The notes: generated by a model from the sequence alone, not told the origin. Shown: positions 7,101 through 14,972, numbered from the stretch's first letter. The stretch is DNA of 64,000 nt from Pararoseomonas sp. SCSIO 73927 (GCF_037040815.1 NZ_CP146232.1:3690001-3754000), one strand, 5' to 3'. A program made the numbers and translations.

Positions 7101-9338
7101 GTGGCCGTGGAGGGCGAGGCGCTGCTGCGGCCGCGGCGGCGGGTGGACGTGCCGGTGCGCGTCTCCAACGCCGGCGGGGCGGCGTACCTGACGCTGGCGG
7201 CGGTGGATGAGGGTATCCTGCGGCTGACGCGCTTCGCCTCGCCCGATCCGGCGGCGCACTTCCTCGGGCGGCGGAAGCTGGGGCTGGATATCCGGGACGA
7301 TTACGGGCGGCTGATCGCGCCCGCGGATGGCGAGCCGACGGTGCTGCGTCAGGGCGGCGACGACGACATGGACCTGGCGGGGGTGCAGCCGCCGCAGCGG
7401 GTGGTGGCGCTGTTCTCCGGCGTGGTGGCGGTGGGCGCCGATGGGCGCGCGGTGGTGCCGCTGGAGTTGCCGGAGTTCAACGGGGAGCTGCGGCTGATGG
7501 CGGTGGCCTGGTCCGGGGACCGTGTGGGGTCCGGATCGCGGCCGGTGACGGTGCGGGACCCGGTGGTGGCGGAGGCGCTGCTGCCGCGCTTCCTGGCGCC
7601 GGGGGACGAGGCCCGGCTGCCGGTGCTGCTGCACAACCTGGACCTGGCCGGGGGCGGGGTGCGGGCGAGCGTGTCCGTGGAGGGGCCGCTCTCGGTCGAG
7701 GGCGGGCAGAATCTCGGCGGCGACCTGGCGCAGGGGCAGCGGGCGCTGCCGGCGGCGACGATCCGTGTGGCGGGTGCCGGCGAGGGCGTGGTGCGCGTGG
7801 CGGTGACGGGGCCGGGTGGCTACTCCGCGACACATGAGAGCCGGATCACCCTGCGCTCCCCGCGGCCGCTGCTGCGGGAGGTGGCGGTGGGATCCGTGGC
7901 GCCGGGGGCGACCGTGGGGGTGGCGCCGGACCTGGCGCGCTTCGTGCCGGGGACGACCTCGGTTCGCGGCACCTGGGGGCAGCCGGTGCGCTACGACCCG
8001 GCGGCGCTGATGCGGGTGAACCTGGACTTCCCCTTCTCCTGCGGGGAGCAGGCGGCGAGCCGTCTGATGGCGCTGGTGGGATTCGAGGCGGCGCCGGACC
8101 GTGACGTGGGGATGCAGCGGGCGATCGCGCAGATCCTGGACAAGCAGCGCTACGACGGGAGCCTGGGGCTGTGGTCGGCGAGCGGGTCGGCGGACCGGTT
8201 CGTGACCTCCTACGGCGCGGAGGCGCTTCTGCGCGCGAAGGCGGCGGGGGCGACGGTGCCGGAGGCGCCGCTGGAGGCGTTGCTGAAGAGCATTCGCGAG
8301 GATGCGGACAGCTCCTACATGGAGGAGCCGCTGGACCGGGCGGTGATGGCCTATCGCCAGTACGTGCTGGCGCTGGCGGGGCGCGGGCTGCCGGGGGCGG
8401 CGCGCCGGCTGTTCGAGGGGCTGGACCAGCTGCCGACGCCGCTGGCGAAGGCGCAGCTGGGCGCGGCCTTCGCGCGGATGGGCGATCGTGCCAGGGCGGA
8501 GGAGGCCTTCGCGGCCGCCCTGGCGGCGCCGGCGCGGCGGGCCTGGCACGAGGATTACGGCAGCGCGGCGCGCGACGCGCTGGCGGTGACGCTGCTGCTG
8601 AAGGAGAGCGGCGTGCTGGAGGGGCGGATGGCGGAGGCGCTGGGCCGGGTGCCCGGGGCTGAGCTGACGCCGGAGGCGGCCTCCACCCAGGAGGCGGCAT
8701 GGGGGGTGCTGCTGGCCTCCTCGCTCGGCAAGGACGGGCGGCCGGTGCGGGTCTCGCTCGACGGGCGGGCGCTGGCGGTGTCGCCGGTGGTCTCGGCGGT
8801 GCTGGGCGGGCGGGCGGAGGTGCGGAACTTCGGCGACCGGGCGGTGCCGCAGGCGGTGTCCCTGGCCGGGCTTCCCGTGCAGGCGCAGCCCGCCGGGCGG
8901 GCGGGGATGCGCATCTCCCGCCGGTTCTTCAACACGGACGGGACGCCGGTGAACCTGGATACGCTGCGGCAGAACCAGGTGTTCCTGATGCAGGTTGAGG
9001 CGCGGGCCGAGACCGGGGAGACGCACCGGGCCATGGTGCAGCAGGGGCTGCCGGCGGGGTGGGAGATCGTCGGGCGCGTGGGCGGCGAGGGGACGCTGGC
9101 GGGGATGGACTTCCTCGGCGAGCTGACCGCCGCCGACGCCTTCCCGGCGCTGGACGACCGCTTCGCCGCCGCCGTGACGCTGACGCCCGAGAGCCCGGTG
9201 GCGCGCTTCGCCGTGCGGGTGCGGGCGGTGACGGCGGGGCGGTTCGAGCTGCCGGGGGCGGAGGTGCGGGACATGTACCGCCCCGCGGTCTTCGCGCGGC
9301 AGAACACGGGGAAGGTGAGCGTGGCGCCGGCGCCGTGA
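4131..9338 (+). CDS. Bacterial alpha-2-macroglobulin with intact thioester
   Basis: This 1735-residue secreted protein has a signal peptide (hydrophobic core to about residue 20, cleavage near ALAQG) without a lipobox, so it is predicted periplasmic rather than a lipoprotein like E. coli YfhM. An alanine-rich, TPR-like helical stretch lies at about 50-150. The macroglobulin domain signature TDRGIYRPGE is near 510. A flexible acidic segment near 1050-1085 precedes FSGVVAVGADG and PEFNGELRLMAVAW and may be the bait region. The thioester motif is C1304-G-E-Q1307, followed by the all-helical domain and the C-terminal receptor-like region. Such proteins trap attacking proteases covalently. They commonly sit next to PBP1C, as here. 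Four 7-residue repeats lie at 939-966. Confidence 0.93.
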   Translation: MRLLRCLMVAASLMGSGGALAQGFELPGLSAESSRYASTLTARFPAGGTPAQRTAAERRAREAEGRGDWAAAVAAWEERLGMAQPRPEMWLSLAQAAMRRVPPDPAKALQAAQQNFNSVEAGEAEVPSLRVMADALRAQARWPLVIQVMEAVVERLPEDQGAKAALADARREAGMLLRRVQTEPEAEPARACLAFTVTPRRADNWQPEDWVRAEPAISGLAVVKEGDRLCVAGLPWGRRTRLVLRAGLPGEGGANLRADLPVDVAMPDRAQRIGFDSKAFILPRGAPPRVTVATMNVERLNLRLVRVSERNLVPLVQGNRLGEELSGYQAEEIPESRGRVVWEGTAEVPRYQRNAMQRTALPLPEALTGSGPGLFVLLARNAQDGERETGNTAALPIMATDLGLTAWRGGEGLAVQARGLGDARPKAGVRVALMARNNDILAEATTGDDGLARFGGALLRGEGPVGPVAIHAQLGEDLVALDLEAASFDLSDRGVTGRQWPGPVDAFLWTDRGIYRPGEAVRLSLLPRDPAGRVVDLPIRLRLRRPNGQVAAEAVPERGPEGVVLWAPTLSAGAPAGGWTIEALLDPNRPPIASIGIQVEAFVPERLAVTAGPAPGPLVGGAPLQLPVEARFLYGAPGAGLTGQAEMRLAVDPEPFEAWKGWRFGLAEEPFDGGLQTIDVPELDADGKGSVPLTLPNLPDTSRPLRAEVVVTMAEPGGRGSRATAAVGVRSANPFVALRPAFSGGSVDDGGEAVVEAALVSPTGQALSGRLRARLVRERPSWKLTRIDGVSRYATVWQDEPVDSADLTVAPGRPGRFARRLGFGRYRLEVSQPGGMAIATLRFRSGWVGSDDPAVPDKVDVAADRQAYAGGSTARLRITPPFAGRASVAVLTDRVLSVRDVDVAAGGADVEIPVDAGWGPGAWVAVTVFRPGETPVPGAASPSLGAASPSLGAASPSPGAASPSPGGVAAPRRAIGLAWVGVDPAARRLEVAVEGEALLRPRRRVDVPVRVSNAGGAAYLTLAAVDEGILRLTRFASPDPAAHFLGRRKLGLDIRDDYGRLIAPADGEPTVLRQGGDDDMDLAGVQPPQRVVALFSGVVAVGADGRAVVPLELPEFNGELRLMAVAWSGDRVGSGSRPVTVRDPVVAEALLPRFLAPGDEARLPVLLHNLDLAGGGVRASVSVEGPLSVEGGQNLGGDLAQGQRALPAATIRVAGAGEGVVRVAVTGPGGYSATHESRITLRSPRPLLREVAVGSVAPGATVGVAPDLARFVPGTTSVRGTWGQPVRYDPAALMRVNLDFPFSCGEQAASRLMALVGFEAAPDRDVGMQRAIAQILDKQRYDGSLGLWSASGSADRFVTSYGAEALLRAKAAGATVPEAPLEALLKSIREDADSSYMEEPLDRAVMAYRQYVLALAGRGLPGAARRLFEGLDQLPTPLAKAQLGAAFARMGDRARAEEAFAAALAAPARRAWHEDYGSAARDALAVTLLLKESGVLEGRMAEALGRVPGAELTPEAASTQEAAWGVLLASSLGKDGRPVRVSLDGRALAVSPVVSAVLGGRAEVRNFGDRAVPQAVSLAGLPVQAQPAGRAGMRISRRFFNTDGTPVNLDTLRQNQVFLMQVEARAETGETHRAMVQQGLPAGWEIVGRVGGEGTLAGMDFLGELTAADAFPALDDRFAAAVTLTPESPVARFAVRVRAVTAGRFELPGAEVRDMYRPAVFARQNTGKVSVAPAP
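6945..7028 (+). repeat. Four 21-bp in-frame repeats in the macroglobulin gene
   Basis: Four tandem 21-base units encode AASPSLG, AASPSLG, AASPSPG and AASPSPG at codons 939-966. The units differ by a CTC/CCC change (Leu/Pro). The stretch is a Pro/Ser/Ala linker between macroglobulin domains. Because the period is a multiple of three, copy number could vary without breaking the frame. Confidence 0.9.
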
Positions 9339-9387
9339 CGGGGCGCTGCCCGGGGTGCGCGTTGGGGTGCGCCCTGGGGTGAGTCGG

Positions 9388-9861
9388 TCAGAAGGGCGCG
9401 CGGCCGGCGCTGTTGCCGGGCGGGCTGTAGCGGCAGACCAGGACGTCCGCGGCGCCGGAGGCGAGGGCGCAGCCCAGGGCCTCGGTGCCGCGCCAGACCA
9501 TCTGGGTGTAGTGGCCGGTGCGGGCGAGGTCGCGGGCGCCGGCGCGGAAGGCCGCGCCCTCCGCGGCCCAGGCCCGCGCCATGCTCTCCACGGTGTAGGC
9601 GCCGCGGGTGCCGGTCCAGAGGTTCTCTCCTCTGCGGTTCTCGCCGTCGCCGATCCCGGGCTCGTGCGCGAGGCGGCCGGTGGCGGCGAGGCGGCGGGCC
9701 CAGCGATCGGCCTCGGCGGCGAGGGCGGGATCCCAGCGGAGCGGCGGGACGCCGACGGCCGCGCGCTCCGCCGCGTCGACGGCGAGGAGACGGGCGGGCA
9801 GGTCCGCCGGGCCCGTGGCGCAGGCGGCGAGGAGGAGCGGGAGGAGAGGGGCGGCGCGCAT
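9388..9861 (-). CDS. CAP/SCP-domain lipoprotein
   Basis: This 157-residue protein starts at ATG 9861 with a lipoprotein signal ending in LLLAAC, so it is probably anchored in the envelope. The rest is one CAP (SCP/PR-1/antigen 5) domain. The two family signatures are GENLW (CAP2-like) and HYTQMVW (CAP1), and conserved histidines fall in LAHEPG and GHYTQ. Bacterial CAP proteins are secreted and their biochemical activity is mostly unknown. The gene lies antisense between the macroglobulin and pbpC genes, which are usually adjacent. The pbpC start lies 121 bases beyond its own start, so a bidirectional promoter region is likely at 9862-9982. Confidence 0.88.
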   Translation of the reverse strand: MRAAPLLPLLLAACATGPADLPARLLAVDAAERAAVGVPPLRWDPALAAEADRWARRLAATGRLAHEPGIGDGENRRGENLWTGTRGAYTVESMARAWAAEGAAFRAGARDLARTGHYTQMVWRGTEALGCALASGAADVLVCRYSPPGNSAGRAPF

Positions 9862-9982
9862 GGGCGGGAGGTGGCGCCGGCGCGGCGGGTTTGCAGCACC
9901 GGGTCCGGCGGGCGCTTGCTGGCGGAGCCGGCCGTGCGAGGATGGCAGGGCTGACGGGGCGGCCGGGCGGAGGGGGTATCGC

Positions 9983-12070
9983 GTGCGGTTCGGCATGGGC
10001 CGGTTCGGCAGGAGCAGGTTCGGCATGAGCAGGTTCGGATTCTGGGCGGGCCTGGCGCTGGGGCCCGTGGCAGGCGCCCTCGTGCTGTTCCTGGTGCTGG
10101 ACCGTGTGTTCCCGCCGGACCTCTCCCGCCTGGAGACGGTGGGGCGGGTGGTGGTGGACCGGGAGGGGCGGACGCTCTCGGCACTGCCGGCGCCGGGCGG
10201 GGTGTGGCGGCTGCCGGTGGGGGCGGAGGAGGTGCCGCCGCATCTGGTGGAGCTGCTGGTGGCCGCGGAGGACCGGCGGTTCTGGCGGCATCCCGGGGTG
10301 GACCCGATCGCGCTGGGGCGGGCGGCCTTCCAGTGGGCGCGGGCGGGGCGGGTGGTCTCGGGCGGGTCCACCCTGTCCATGCAGGCGGCACGGCTGCTGG
10401 AGCCGCGGCCGCGCAACCTGCGGAGCAAGGCGATCGAGGCCTTCCGGGCGGTGCAGCTGGAGTGGCGGCTGGGCAAGCCGGGGGTGCTGCGGGCCTGGCT
10501 GACGCTGGCGCCGATGGGCGGGAACCTGGAAGGGGTGCGGGCGGGGTCGCTGGCCTGGTTCGGGCGGCCGGTGGAGCGGGTCTCGGTGGCGGAGGCGGCG
10601 CTGCTCGTCGCGGTGCCGCGGCGGCCGGAGGCGCTGCGGCCGGACCGGCACGCGGAGGCGGCGCGGGCGGCGCGGAACGCGGTGCTGACGCGGCGCGGGG
10701 CGCCGGCGCTGCCGGAGGTGGAGCGGCTGGCGGCGCTGGCGGAGGGGACGCCGGATGCGCGGCGGCGGATGCCCGGGCTGGCGCCGCACCTCTCGCGCGA
10801 GGTGGCGCGGGGGGCGACCGGGGGTTTGGTGCCGGAGGCGCCGGGAGGTTCGGCGCCGGGGGCGCCCGGGACTGGGGTATCCGGGGGCGTGCTGCGGACC
10901 ACCCTGGAGGCTGGGCTGCAGCGGGCGATGGAGGGGATCGCGCGGGAGGCGATGGCGGGGCTGCCGGAGCGGGCTTCCGTCGCGATCGTGGTGGCGGATC
11001 TACGATCGCGCGAGGCGCGGGCGGTGGTGGGCGGCGAGTGGCTGGCGGAGGGGCGCGCCGGGGCGCTGGACCTGACGCGGGCGGTGCGGTCCCCCGGTTC
11101 CGCGCTGAAGCCGCTGCTCTACGCCATGGCCTTCGACCGCGGGCTGGCGCGGCCGGGCAGCGTGATGGAGGACTTGCCGCGGCTGTTCGGGGACTGGGCG
11201 CCGGAGAACTTCGCGCGCGGCTTCTCCGGGCGGGTGACGGCGGCCTCCGCCCTGCGGCAATCCCTGAACCTGCCGGCGGTGGCGCTGATGGAGGCCCTGG
11301 GGCCGATCCGCTTCGCTTCCGCCATGAAGCGGCTGGGGGCGCCGCCGCGCATGCCGCCGGGGGCAGGGGCGGCGCTGCCGCTGGCGCTGGGCGGGGCGGG
11401 GGTGACGCTGCGGGAGCTGGTGGGGGTGACCGCGGCGCTCGGCGATGGCGGGCGAGGCGGTGCGTTGCGGGTGATGGCCGGCGGGCCGCCCCCTGGTGTG
11501 CTTCCTGAGGGCGAGGCGGTGGTGCGGGCCCCGGCGGCGGAGGCGGTGGCGGCGATCCTGACCCAGCCCTTCCCGGGCGGCGGGCCGGAGGGGGTGGCGT
11601 GGAAGACCGGTACCTCCTGGGGCGGGCGGGACGCGCTGGCGGTGGGGTTCGATGCGCGCCACGCCGCCGGGGTCTGGGTGGGGCGGCCGGACGGGACGGC
11701 CATTCCCGGGGCGACGGGGCGGAGCCTGGCGCTGCCCGTGCTGGCGCGGGTCTTCTCGGCGCTGCCCTCCGCGCCGCGGGCGGTGGAGGGGGCGGTGTTG
11801 GCGCGGGCGGCCGGGTCGGCGCCGGTGGACGGGCTGCGGCTGCTCTTCCCGCCCGCCGGCGCGGTGATGGACGGGGGGGCGGTGACGATCCGGGCGGCTG
11901 GCGGGCGGCGGCCCTTCACCTTCCTGGTGGACGGTGTGCCGGTGGCCGAGGGCGGGGCGCGGCGGGAGGCGGGGTGGGTTCCGCCGGGGCCGGGCTTCTA
12001 CCGGGTGACGGTGCTGGACGCGCATGGCGGGGCGGTGAGCGCGCCGATCCGGGTGCGGGGTGCGGACTAG
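9983..12070 (+). CDS. pbpC: Penicillin-binding protein 1C
   Basis: This bifunctional inner-membrane peptidoglycan synthase has about 695 residues. An Arg-rich N-terminus and one membrane helix (about 16-38) precede the glycosyltransferase domain, with catalytic E96 in AAEDRRFWRHPG. The transpeptidase domain carries S373-A-L-K376 (SxxK), S427-L-N429 and K541-T-G543. A C-terminal BiPBP_C domain (LRLLFPPAGAVM onward) is typical of PBP1C. GTG 9983 is chosen as the start because an AGGGGG ribosome site lies about 7 bases upstream; ATG 9995 is the alternative. The frame is open upstream to 9608, but that part overlaps the CAP gene and reads as non-coding. Its neighbour, alpha-2-macroglobulin, is its usual genomic partner. 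Confidence 0.92.
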   Translation: MRFGMGRFGRSRFGMSRFGFWAGLALGPVAGALVLFLVLDRVFPPDLSRLETVGRVVVDREGRTLSALPAPGGVWRLPVGAEEVPPHLVELLVAAEDRRFWRHPGVDPIALGRAAFQWARAGRVVSGGSTLSMQAARLLEPRPRNLRSKAIEAFRAVQLEWRLGKPGVLRAWLTLAPMGGNLEGVRAGSLAWFGRPVERVSVAEAALLVAVPRRPEALRPDRHAEAARAARNAVLTRRGAPALPEVERLAALAEGTPDARRRMPGLAPHLSREVARGATGGLVPEAPGGSAPGAPGTGVSGGVLRTTLEAGLQRAMEGIAREAMAGLPERASVAIVVADLRSREARAVVGGEWLAEGRAGALDLTRAVRSPGSALKPLLYAMAFDRGLARPGSVMEDLPRLFGDWAPENFARGFSGRVTAASALRQSLNLPAVALMEALGPIRFASAMKRLGAPPRMPPGAGAALPLALGGAGVTLRELVGVTAALGDGGRGGALRVMAGGPPPGVLPEGEAVVRAPAAEAVAAILTQPFPGGGPEGVAWKTGTSWGGRDALAVGFDARHAAGVWVGRPDGTAIPGATGRSLALPVLARVFSALPSAPRAVEGAVLARAAGSAPVDGLRLLFPPAGAVMDGGAVTIRAAGGRRPFTFLVDGVPVAEGGARREAGWVPPGPGFYRVTVLDAHGGAVSAPIRVRGAD
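9986..10045 (+). repeat. 15-bp repeats encoding RFGxx at the pbpC N-terminus
   Basis: Four consecutive 15-base units (9986, 10001, 10016 and 10031) encode RFGMG, RFGRS, RFGMS and RFGFW immediately after the start codon. They form the basic cytoplasmic tail before the membrane helix. The nucleotide units are nearly identical, differing mainly at the last two codons and in a CGG/AGG arginine swap. Confidence 0.85.
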
Positions 12071-12299
12071 GCGCGGTCGGCGGGCCGCCGGTTATCGGCG
12101 GCGTCGTCATCGGTGCTGTGCGTCGCGCACCTCCGGAGCGTCGAGACGAGGTCGGCGGGGACGGATGGGCCGGGGCTTCTCCCGGTGGCCTGCGCGCGCG
12201 GGAAGCCCGCCCGGGGCAGGCGTCGAGAGGTTTTACGAGACCGGAACGGAAACTACGAAGGCTCCACTCAAGATGCTGCTTTCAAAAAGGATTTCAGCC
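12071..12299. other. Gene-free stretch upstream of the PEP-CTERM gene
   Basis: No credible coding frame was found between the pbpC stop and the sigma-54 promoter. Base composition becomes less GC-rich toward 12230-12300, with AAAAAGG and GGAAACTACG, as expected of an upstream activating region. Enhancer sites for a sigma-54 activator would be expected here, but no clear palindrome was recognised. Confidence 0.5.
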
Positions 12300-12315
12300 T
12301 GGCACGTCACTTGCC
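12300..12315 (+). promoter_or_regulatory. Sigma-54 (RpoN) type promoter
   Basis: TGGCACG-TCAC-TTGCC matches the sigma-54 consensus TGGCACG-N4-TTGCW except for the last base. The invariant GG (12301-12302) and GC (12313-12314) are 12 bases apart, as in -24/-12 promoters. Transcription would start near 12326. GAGGGAG lies about 8 bases before the ATG at 12387. PEP-CTERM genes are known in other bacteria to be controlled by RpoN with the PrsK/PrsR two-component pair, which fits this site. Confidence 0.75.
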
Positions 12316-12386
12316 CTTATGATTTCGTCCTCGAGTCGGATGAGTGTCCTCGTCTGGTGGATCGGGGGGATTGAGGGAGTAATCCG

Positions 12387-13127
12387 ATGCACGTTCGCAA
12401 ACTGATCCTGGCGGCCACCGTGGCCCTGCCGGCGACCCTGGCGGCCGGCCAGAGCCTGGCCATTCCCGTCACCTTCTCCTCCGACGGGAGCTTCTCCGGC
12501 GTCTCGGCCTGCTCCGCGACGGCCCCGGCCTGCACCGTGAGCAACAACGGCAACACGCTGACCCTGGGCACCAGCTCGTTCCTCGGCTTTCCCGTGCAGC
12601 CCTACAGCACCCTGACCGCCGTGGATCAGGGCGCGGTGACGATCCAGACCCCGCAGAACGACTACCAGATCGGGCAGATCAACTGGACCAACAACCCGAC
12701 GTCGAACGCGGACCAGAACTTCAGCGCCAACTACAACCTGGCCCTGAACTTCACCGCGCCGGCGCTGCAGAGCCTCGTCCAGACGGTCGTGCTGAACATC
12801 CTTCAGCCGACCAACCCGCCGGGCGACAGCGTCACCAACCTGCTGATCAGCGCCGCGAGCCCGCTGAACGCCTCCTTCGGCGGCCTGACGATCTCCGACA
12901 TCCGGATCTCGCTCCTCGCTGGCAGCGGCGGCAGCACCTACAACGCGGCCACCGGGGCCTGGTTCAACCCGGAGAGCAACACGGCGCGGCTGCGCATCAC
13001 GGCGGACTTCCGTGAGACGGCGGTGCCGGAGCCGGCCTCCCTCGCCATCCTCGGCATGGGGCTGGTCGGGCTGGGGATGACCCGCCTGCGCCGCGGCGCG
13101 AAGGACCGGACTGACGCCGCGGCCTGA
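12387..13127 (+). CDS. PEP-CTERM sorting-domain protein
   Basis: This 246-residue secreted protein has a signal peptide (KLILAATVALPATLAAGQSLA) and a Ser/Thr/Asn-rich beta-type body at about 25-205. The C-terminal sorting tag has P214-E215-P216, a hydrophobic helix (LAILGMGLVGLG) and a basic end (RLRRR). Exosortase normally recognises and removes this tag during export, often for proteins made with exopolysaccharide. The body may belong to a choice-of-anchor type family, but that is not certain. Base use is less extreme than in neighbouring genes. No exosortase gene is in the window. The near-consensus sigma-54 promoter upstream suggests control together with other PEP-CTERM genes. Two hairpins follow the stop. 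Confidence 0.9.
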   Translation: MHVRKLILAATVALPATLAAGQSLAIPVTFSSDGSFSGVSACSATAPACTVSNNGNTLTLGTSSFLGFPVQPYSTLTAVDQGAVTIQTPQNDYQIGQINWTNNPTSNADQNFSANYNLALNFTAPALQSLVQTVVLNILQPTNPPGDSVTNLLISAASPLNASFGGLTISDIRISLLAGSGGSTYNAATGAWFNPESNTARLRITADFRETAVPEPASLAILGMGLVGLGMTRLRRGAKDRTDAAA

Positions 13128-13143
13128 TCGGCGCGGCGCCGGA

Positions 13144-13218
13144 CGGCCGGCGGCGGCATGACGTGCCGCCGGCCGTGATGGGGAGGGGTGGATGCCGGGG
13201 GCCGGCATCCACCCCTTT
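13144..13218 (+). terminator. Twin hairpin terminator after the PEP-CTERM gene
   Basis: The first stem pairs CGGCCGGCGGC (13144-13154) with its complement at 13165-13175. The second is a perfect 14-bp stem, GGGGTGGATGCCGG (13185-13198) with 13202-13215, a 3-base loop and then TTT. It sits between two converging genes and can serve both. Confidence 0.8.
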
Positions 13219-13241
13219 CCGTTCCGGGGCACTTCCCTCTC

Positions 13242-13616
13242 TCAGCGGGTGGGGTCGCGCCAGCGCTGCGGCGGGCCCGCCTCCTCCTCATCCGGTCCGG
13301 CAGCGGGCGGGCGGGGCTGCAGGGCTTCCAGGCGGCGCTTCAGCAGGGTGATCTGGCGGCGGAGCTCGGCGTTCTCGCGCTGGGACTGGCGCAGGCGGGA
13401 TTCCGCGGCTTCCAGCAGGGCGGGCGGGGCAGGCTCGGGGCGCGGCTCGGCGGGGGCCAGGACCTCCGGCCAGGAGAGACCGAGGCGTTTCAGCAGACGG
13501 TGGGCGGCGAGGGCGGCCGAGGCGCGCTCCCCGACATGCTCCGAGCCGAGCAGGGCGAGGACGCGGGCCAGGCGCGCGGCGTCGCCGGGCTGCAGCGGGC
13601 CGCGGCGCGGCGCCAC
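13242..13616 (-). CDS. Small coiled-coil protein of unknown function
   Basis: This 124-residue protein starts at GTG 13616, 3 bases after the stop of the HAD phosphatase gene, and is very likely translated with it. The N-terminal half (about 10-50; GDAARLARVLALLGSEH then ERASAALAAHRLLKRLGLSW) resembles the helical core of DUF2786-type proteins. Residues 66-96 form a heptad-rich coiled coil (AELRRQITLLKRRLEAL), and the tail is Pro/Glu-rich and probably disordered. No catalytic residues were recognised. The function is unknown; dimerisation through the coiled coil is likely. Confidence 0.7.
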   Translation of the reverse strand: MAPRRGPLQPGDAARLARVLALLGSEHVGERASAALAAHRLLKRLGLSWPEVLAPAEPRPEPAPPALLEAAESRLRQSQRENAELRRQITLLKRRLEALQPRPPAAGPDEEEAGPPQRWRDPTR

Positions 13617-13619
13617 CGT

Positions 13620-14303
13620 TCAGCGGCGCCCGGCCGGCCCCGGGGCCAGTGGGGTGTCCCCGTAGCGGGCGAGGAGGTCGGCTGGGCCGGCATGGACGGC
13701 GATGCAGCCGGCGGCGCGCAGGGGCTCGTCGGCCCATCCGCCGCTGCGGACGCCGACGGGGCGGAGGCCGGCCCTCACGCTCGCCTCGGCGTCGTAGGGG
13801 GTGTCGCCGACGGTGACCACGGCGCCGCGGTCCTCGGTGCCGCAGAGGGCGAAGGCGGCCTCGAAGATGTCGGGGTGGGGCTTGGAGCGCTCCGCGTCGT
13901 CGGAGGAGGTCTCGGCGTCCACCAGCTCCTCGATCCCGGCGACGCGCTTGAAGACCTGCAACTCCTCCGCCTTGGCGGAGGAGGCGAGGACGAGGCGGGT
14001 GCCGTCCGCGCGGATGCGGCGGAAGAGCTCTGGCACGCAGGAGAAGGGGCGGATGAGGGGGGTGTAGCGCTCCCTCATGATGATGCCGCGGCGCTTCTCC
14101 AGCGCTTCCCCTTTCTCCTCCAGCTCCCCGGCGGGAAGGAATTCGGGGATGAGCTGGTCGCCGCCCTTGCCGATCCTGTCGCGCATCGTGAGGTGGGGGA
14201 TGTCGTGGCCGATCTCGCGAAAGGCGTCGACCCAGGCGCGGGCGTGGAGATCGACGGAATCGATCAGCGTGCCGTCCACGTCGAAGATCACGGCCTGAAT
14301 CAT
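13620..14303 (-). CDS. HAD-superfamily phosphatase
   Basis: This 227-residue cytoplasmic hydrolase has the haloacid dehalogenase motifs. Motif I is FDVDGT with nucleophile D8 and acid/base D10; motif II is LASSAK; the motif III lysine is in SKPHPD; motif IV is VGDTPYD. The helical cap after motif I, starting DSVDLHARAW, is of the phosphoglycolate phosphatase/beta-phosphoglucomutase type. The substrate cannot be read from the sequence. It precedes the coiled-coil gene by only 3 bases, so the two form an operon. Confidence 0.88.
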   Translation of the reverse strand: MIQAVIFDVDGTLIDSVDLHARAWVDAFREIGHDIPHLTMRDRIGKGGDQLIPEFLPAGELEEKGEALEKRRGIIMRERYTPLIRPFSCVPELFRRIRADGTRLVLASSAKAEELQVFKRVAGIEELVDAETSSDDAERSKPHPDIFEAAFALCGTEDRGAVVTVGDTPYDAEASVRAGLRPVGVRSGGWADEPLRAAGCIAVHAGPADLLARYGDTPLAPGPAGRR

Positions 14304-14365
14304 GCGGCGACTCCCCTCTGCCGGCGGGTAACGCGGGGCCGGGGTCCTCGTTCAGCCCGGAAGAT

Positions 14366-14959
14366 TCAAGCTGAAAGCTGTTCCAGGGCGTGGCGGATGT
14401 TGGCGCGGGCCTGTCCGTCCAGCGCGGCGTGGAACCCGTCCGTGTGGAAGAGGCGGGGGCGGCCGAGCAGGGCGCGGAGGAAGGCGGCGCGGCCGGTGCG
14501 GTAGGCGTCGCGGCCGTGCACGGGCTCGTACTCGGCGGCAATGCCGCGCTCGTAGGCGTCGTACTCCGCCGGGCCGGCGCCGAGGACCGCGAGGTCGAGG
14601 TCGAGAAAGAGCGCGACGTCCTGGTGCCAGTTCTCCGGCAGGTCGGGCGGGATCTCGTGGGTGGCGGTGAGGCGGATCATCTCGGCCGCGACGCCGATCA
14701 CCTGCGGGTGGACTAGGCCGGAGAGATCGGCGCGCAGCAGGGCGGCGCTGCGGGCCTCGTTATCGCGCGCGGCGGGGTCGTAGACCGCGTCGTGGTACCA
14801 GATCGCGAGCTCCATCGCGGCGGCGTGGGCAAGGGGGCCGGGAAGGGCGGCCATGCCGCGCAGCATGGAATCCACGTGGGACTGGGCGTGGTAGGCGCGG
14901 TGCGGCTCCGCCAGCCGGGCGCGCAGGGCGGCGCGGCGGGCGTCCAGGCGGGAGAACAT
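14366..14959 (-). CDS. HD-domain metal-dependent phosphohydrolase (COG4339-like)
   Basis: This 197-residue protein has the HD signature WYHDAVYD and an upstream histidine in AYHAQSHV, as in the predicted metal-dependent HD superfamily (COG4339). Other family marks are DNEARSAALL and the acidic pair DLDLAVLG. The substrate is unknown. It starts at ATG 14959, 13 bases after the histidine kinase stop at 14973, so it is probably co-transcribed with the kinase. Confidence 0.82.
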   Translation of the reverse strand: MFSRLDARRAALRARLAEPHRAYHAQSHVDSMLRGMAALPGPLAHAAAMELAIWYHDAVYDPAARDNEARSAALLRADLSGLVHPQVIGVAAEMIRLTATHEIPPDLPENWHQDVALFLDLDLAVLGAGPAEYDAYERGIAAEYEPVHGRDAYRTGRAAFLRALLGRPRLFHTDGFHAALDGQARANIRHALEQLSA

Positions 14960-14972
14960 CAGGGCGTGCGCC

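Noticed and set aside
2877..10391. Antisense open frame of 2504 codons on the minus strand
   Set aside because: It runs opposite the MFS and macroglobulin genes and reads as Pro/Arg/His-rich low complexity with no domain. High G/C third positions on the real strand remove stop codons from this frame.
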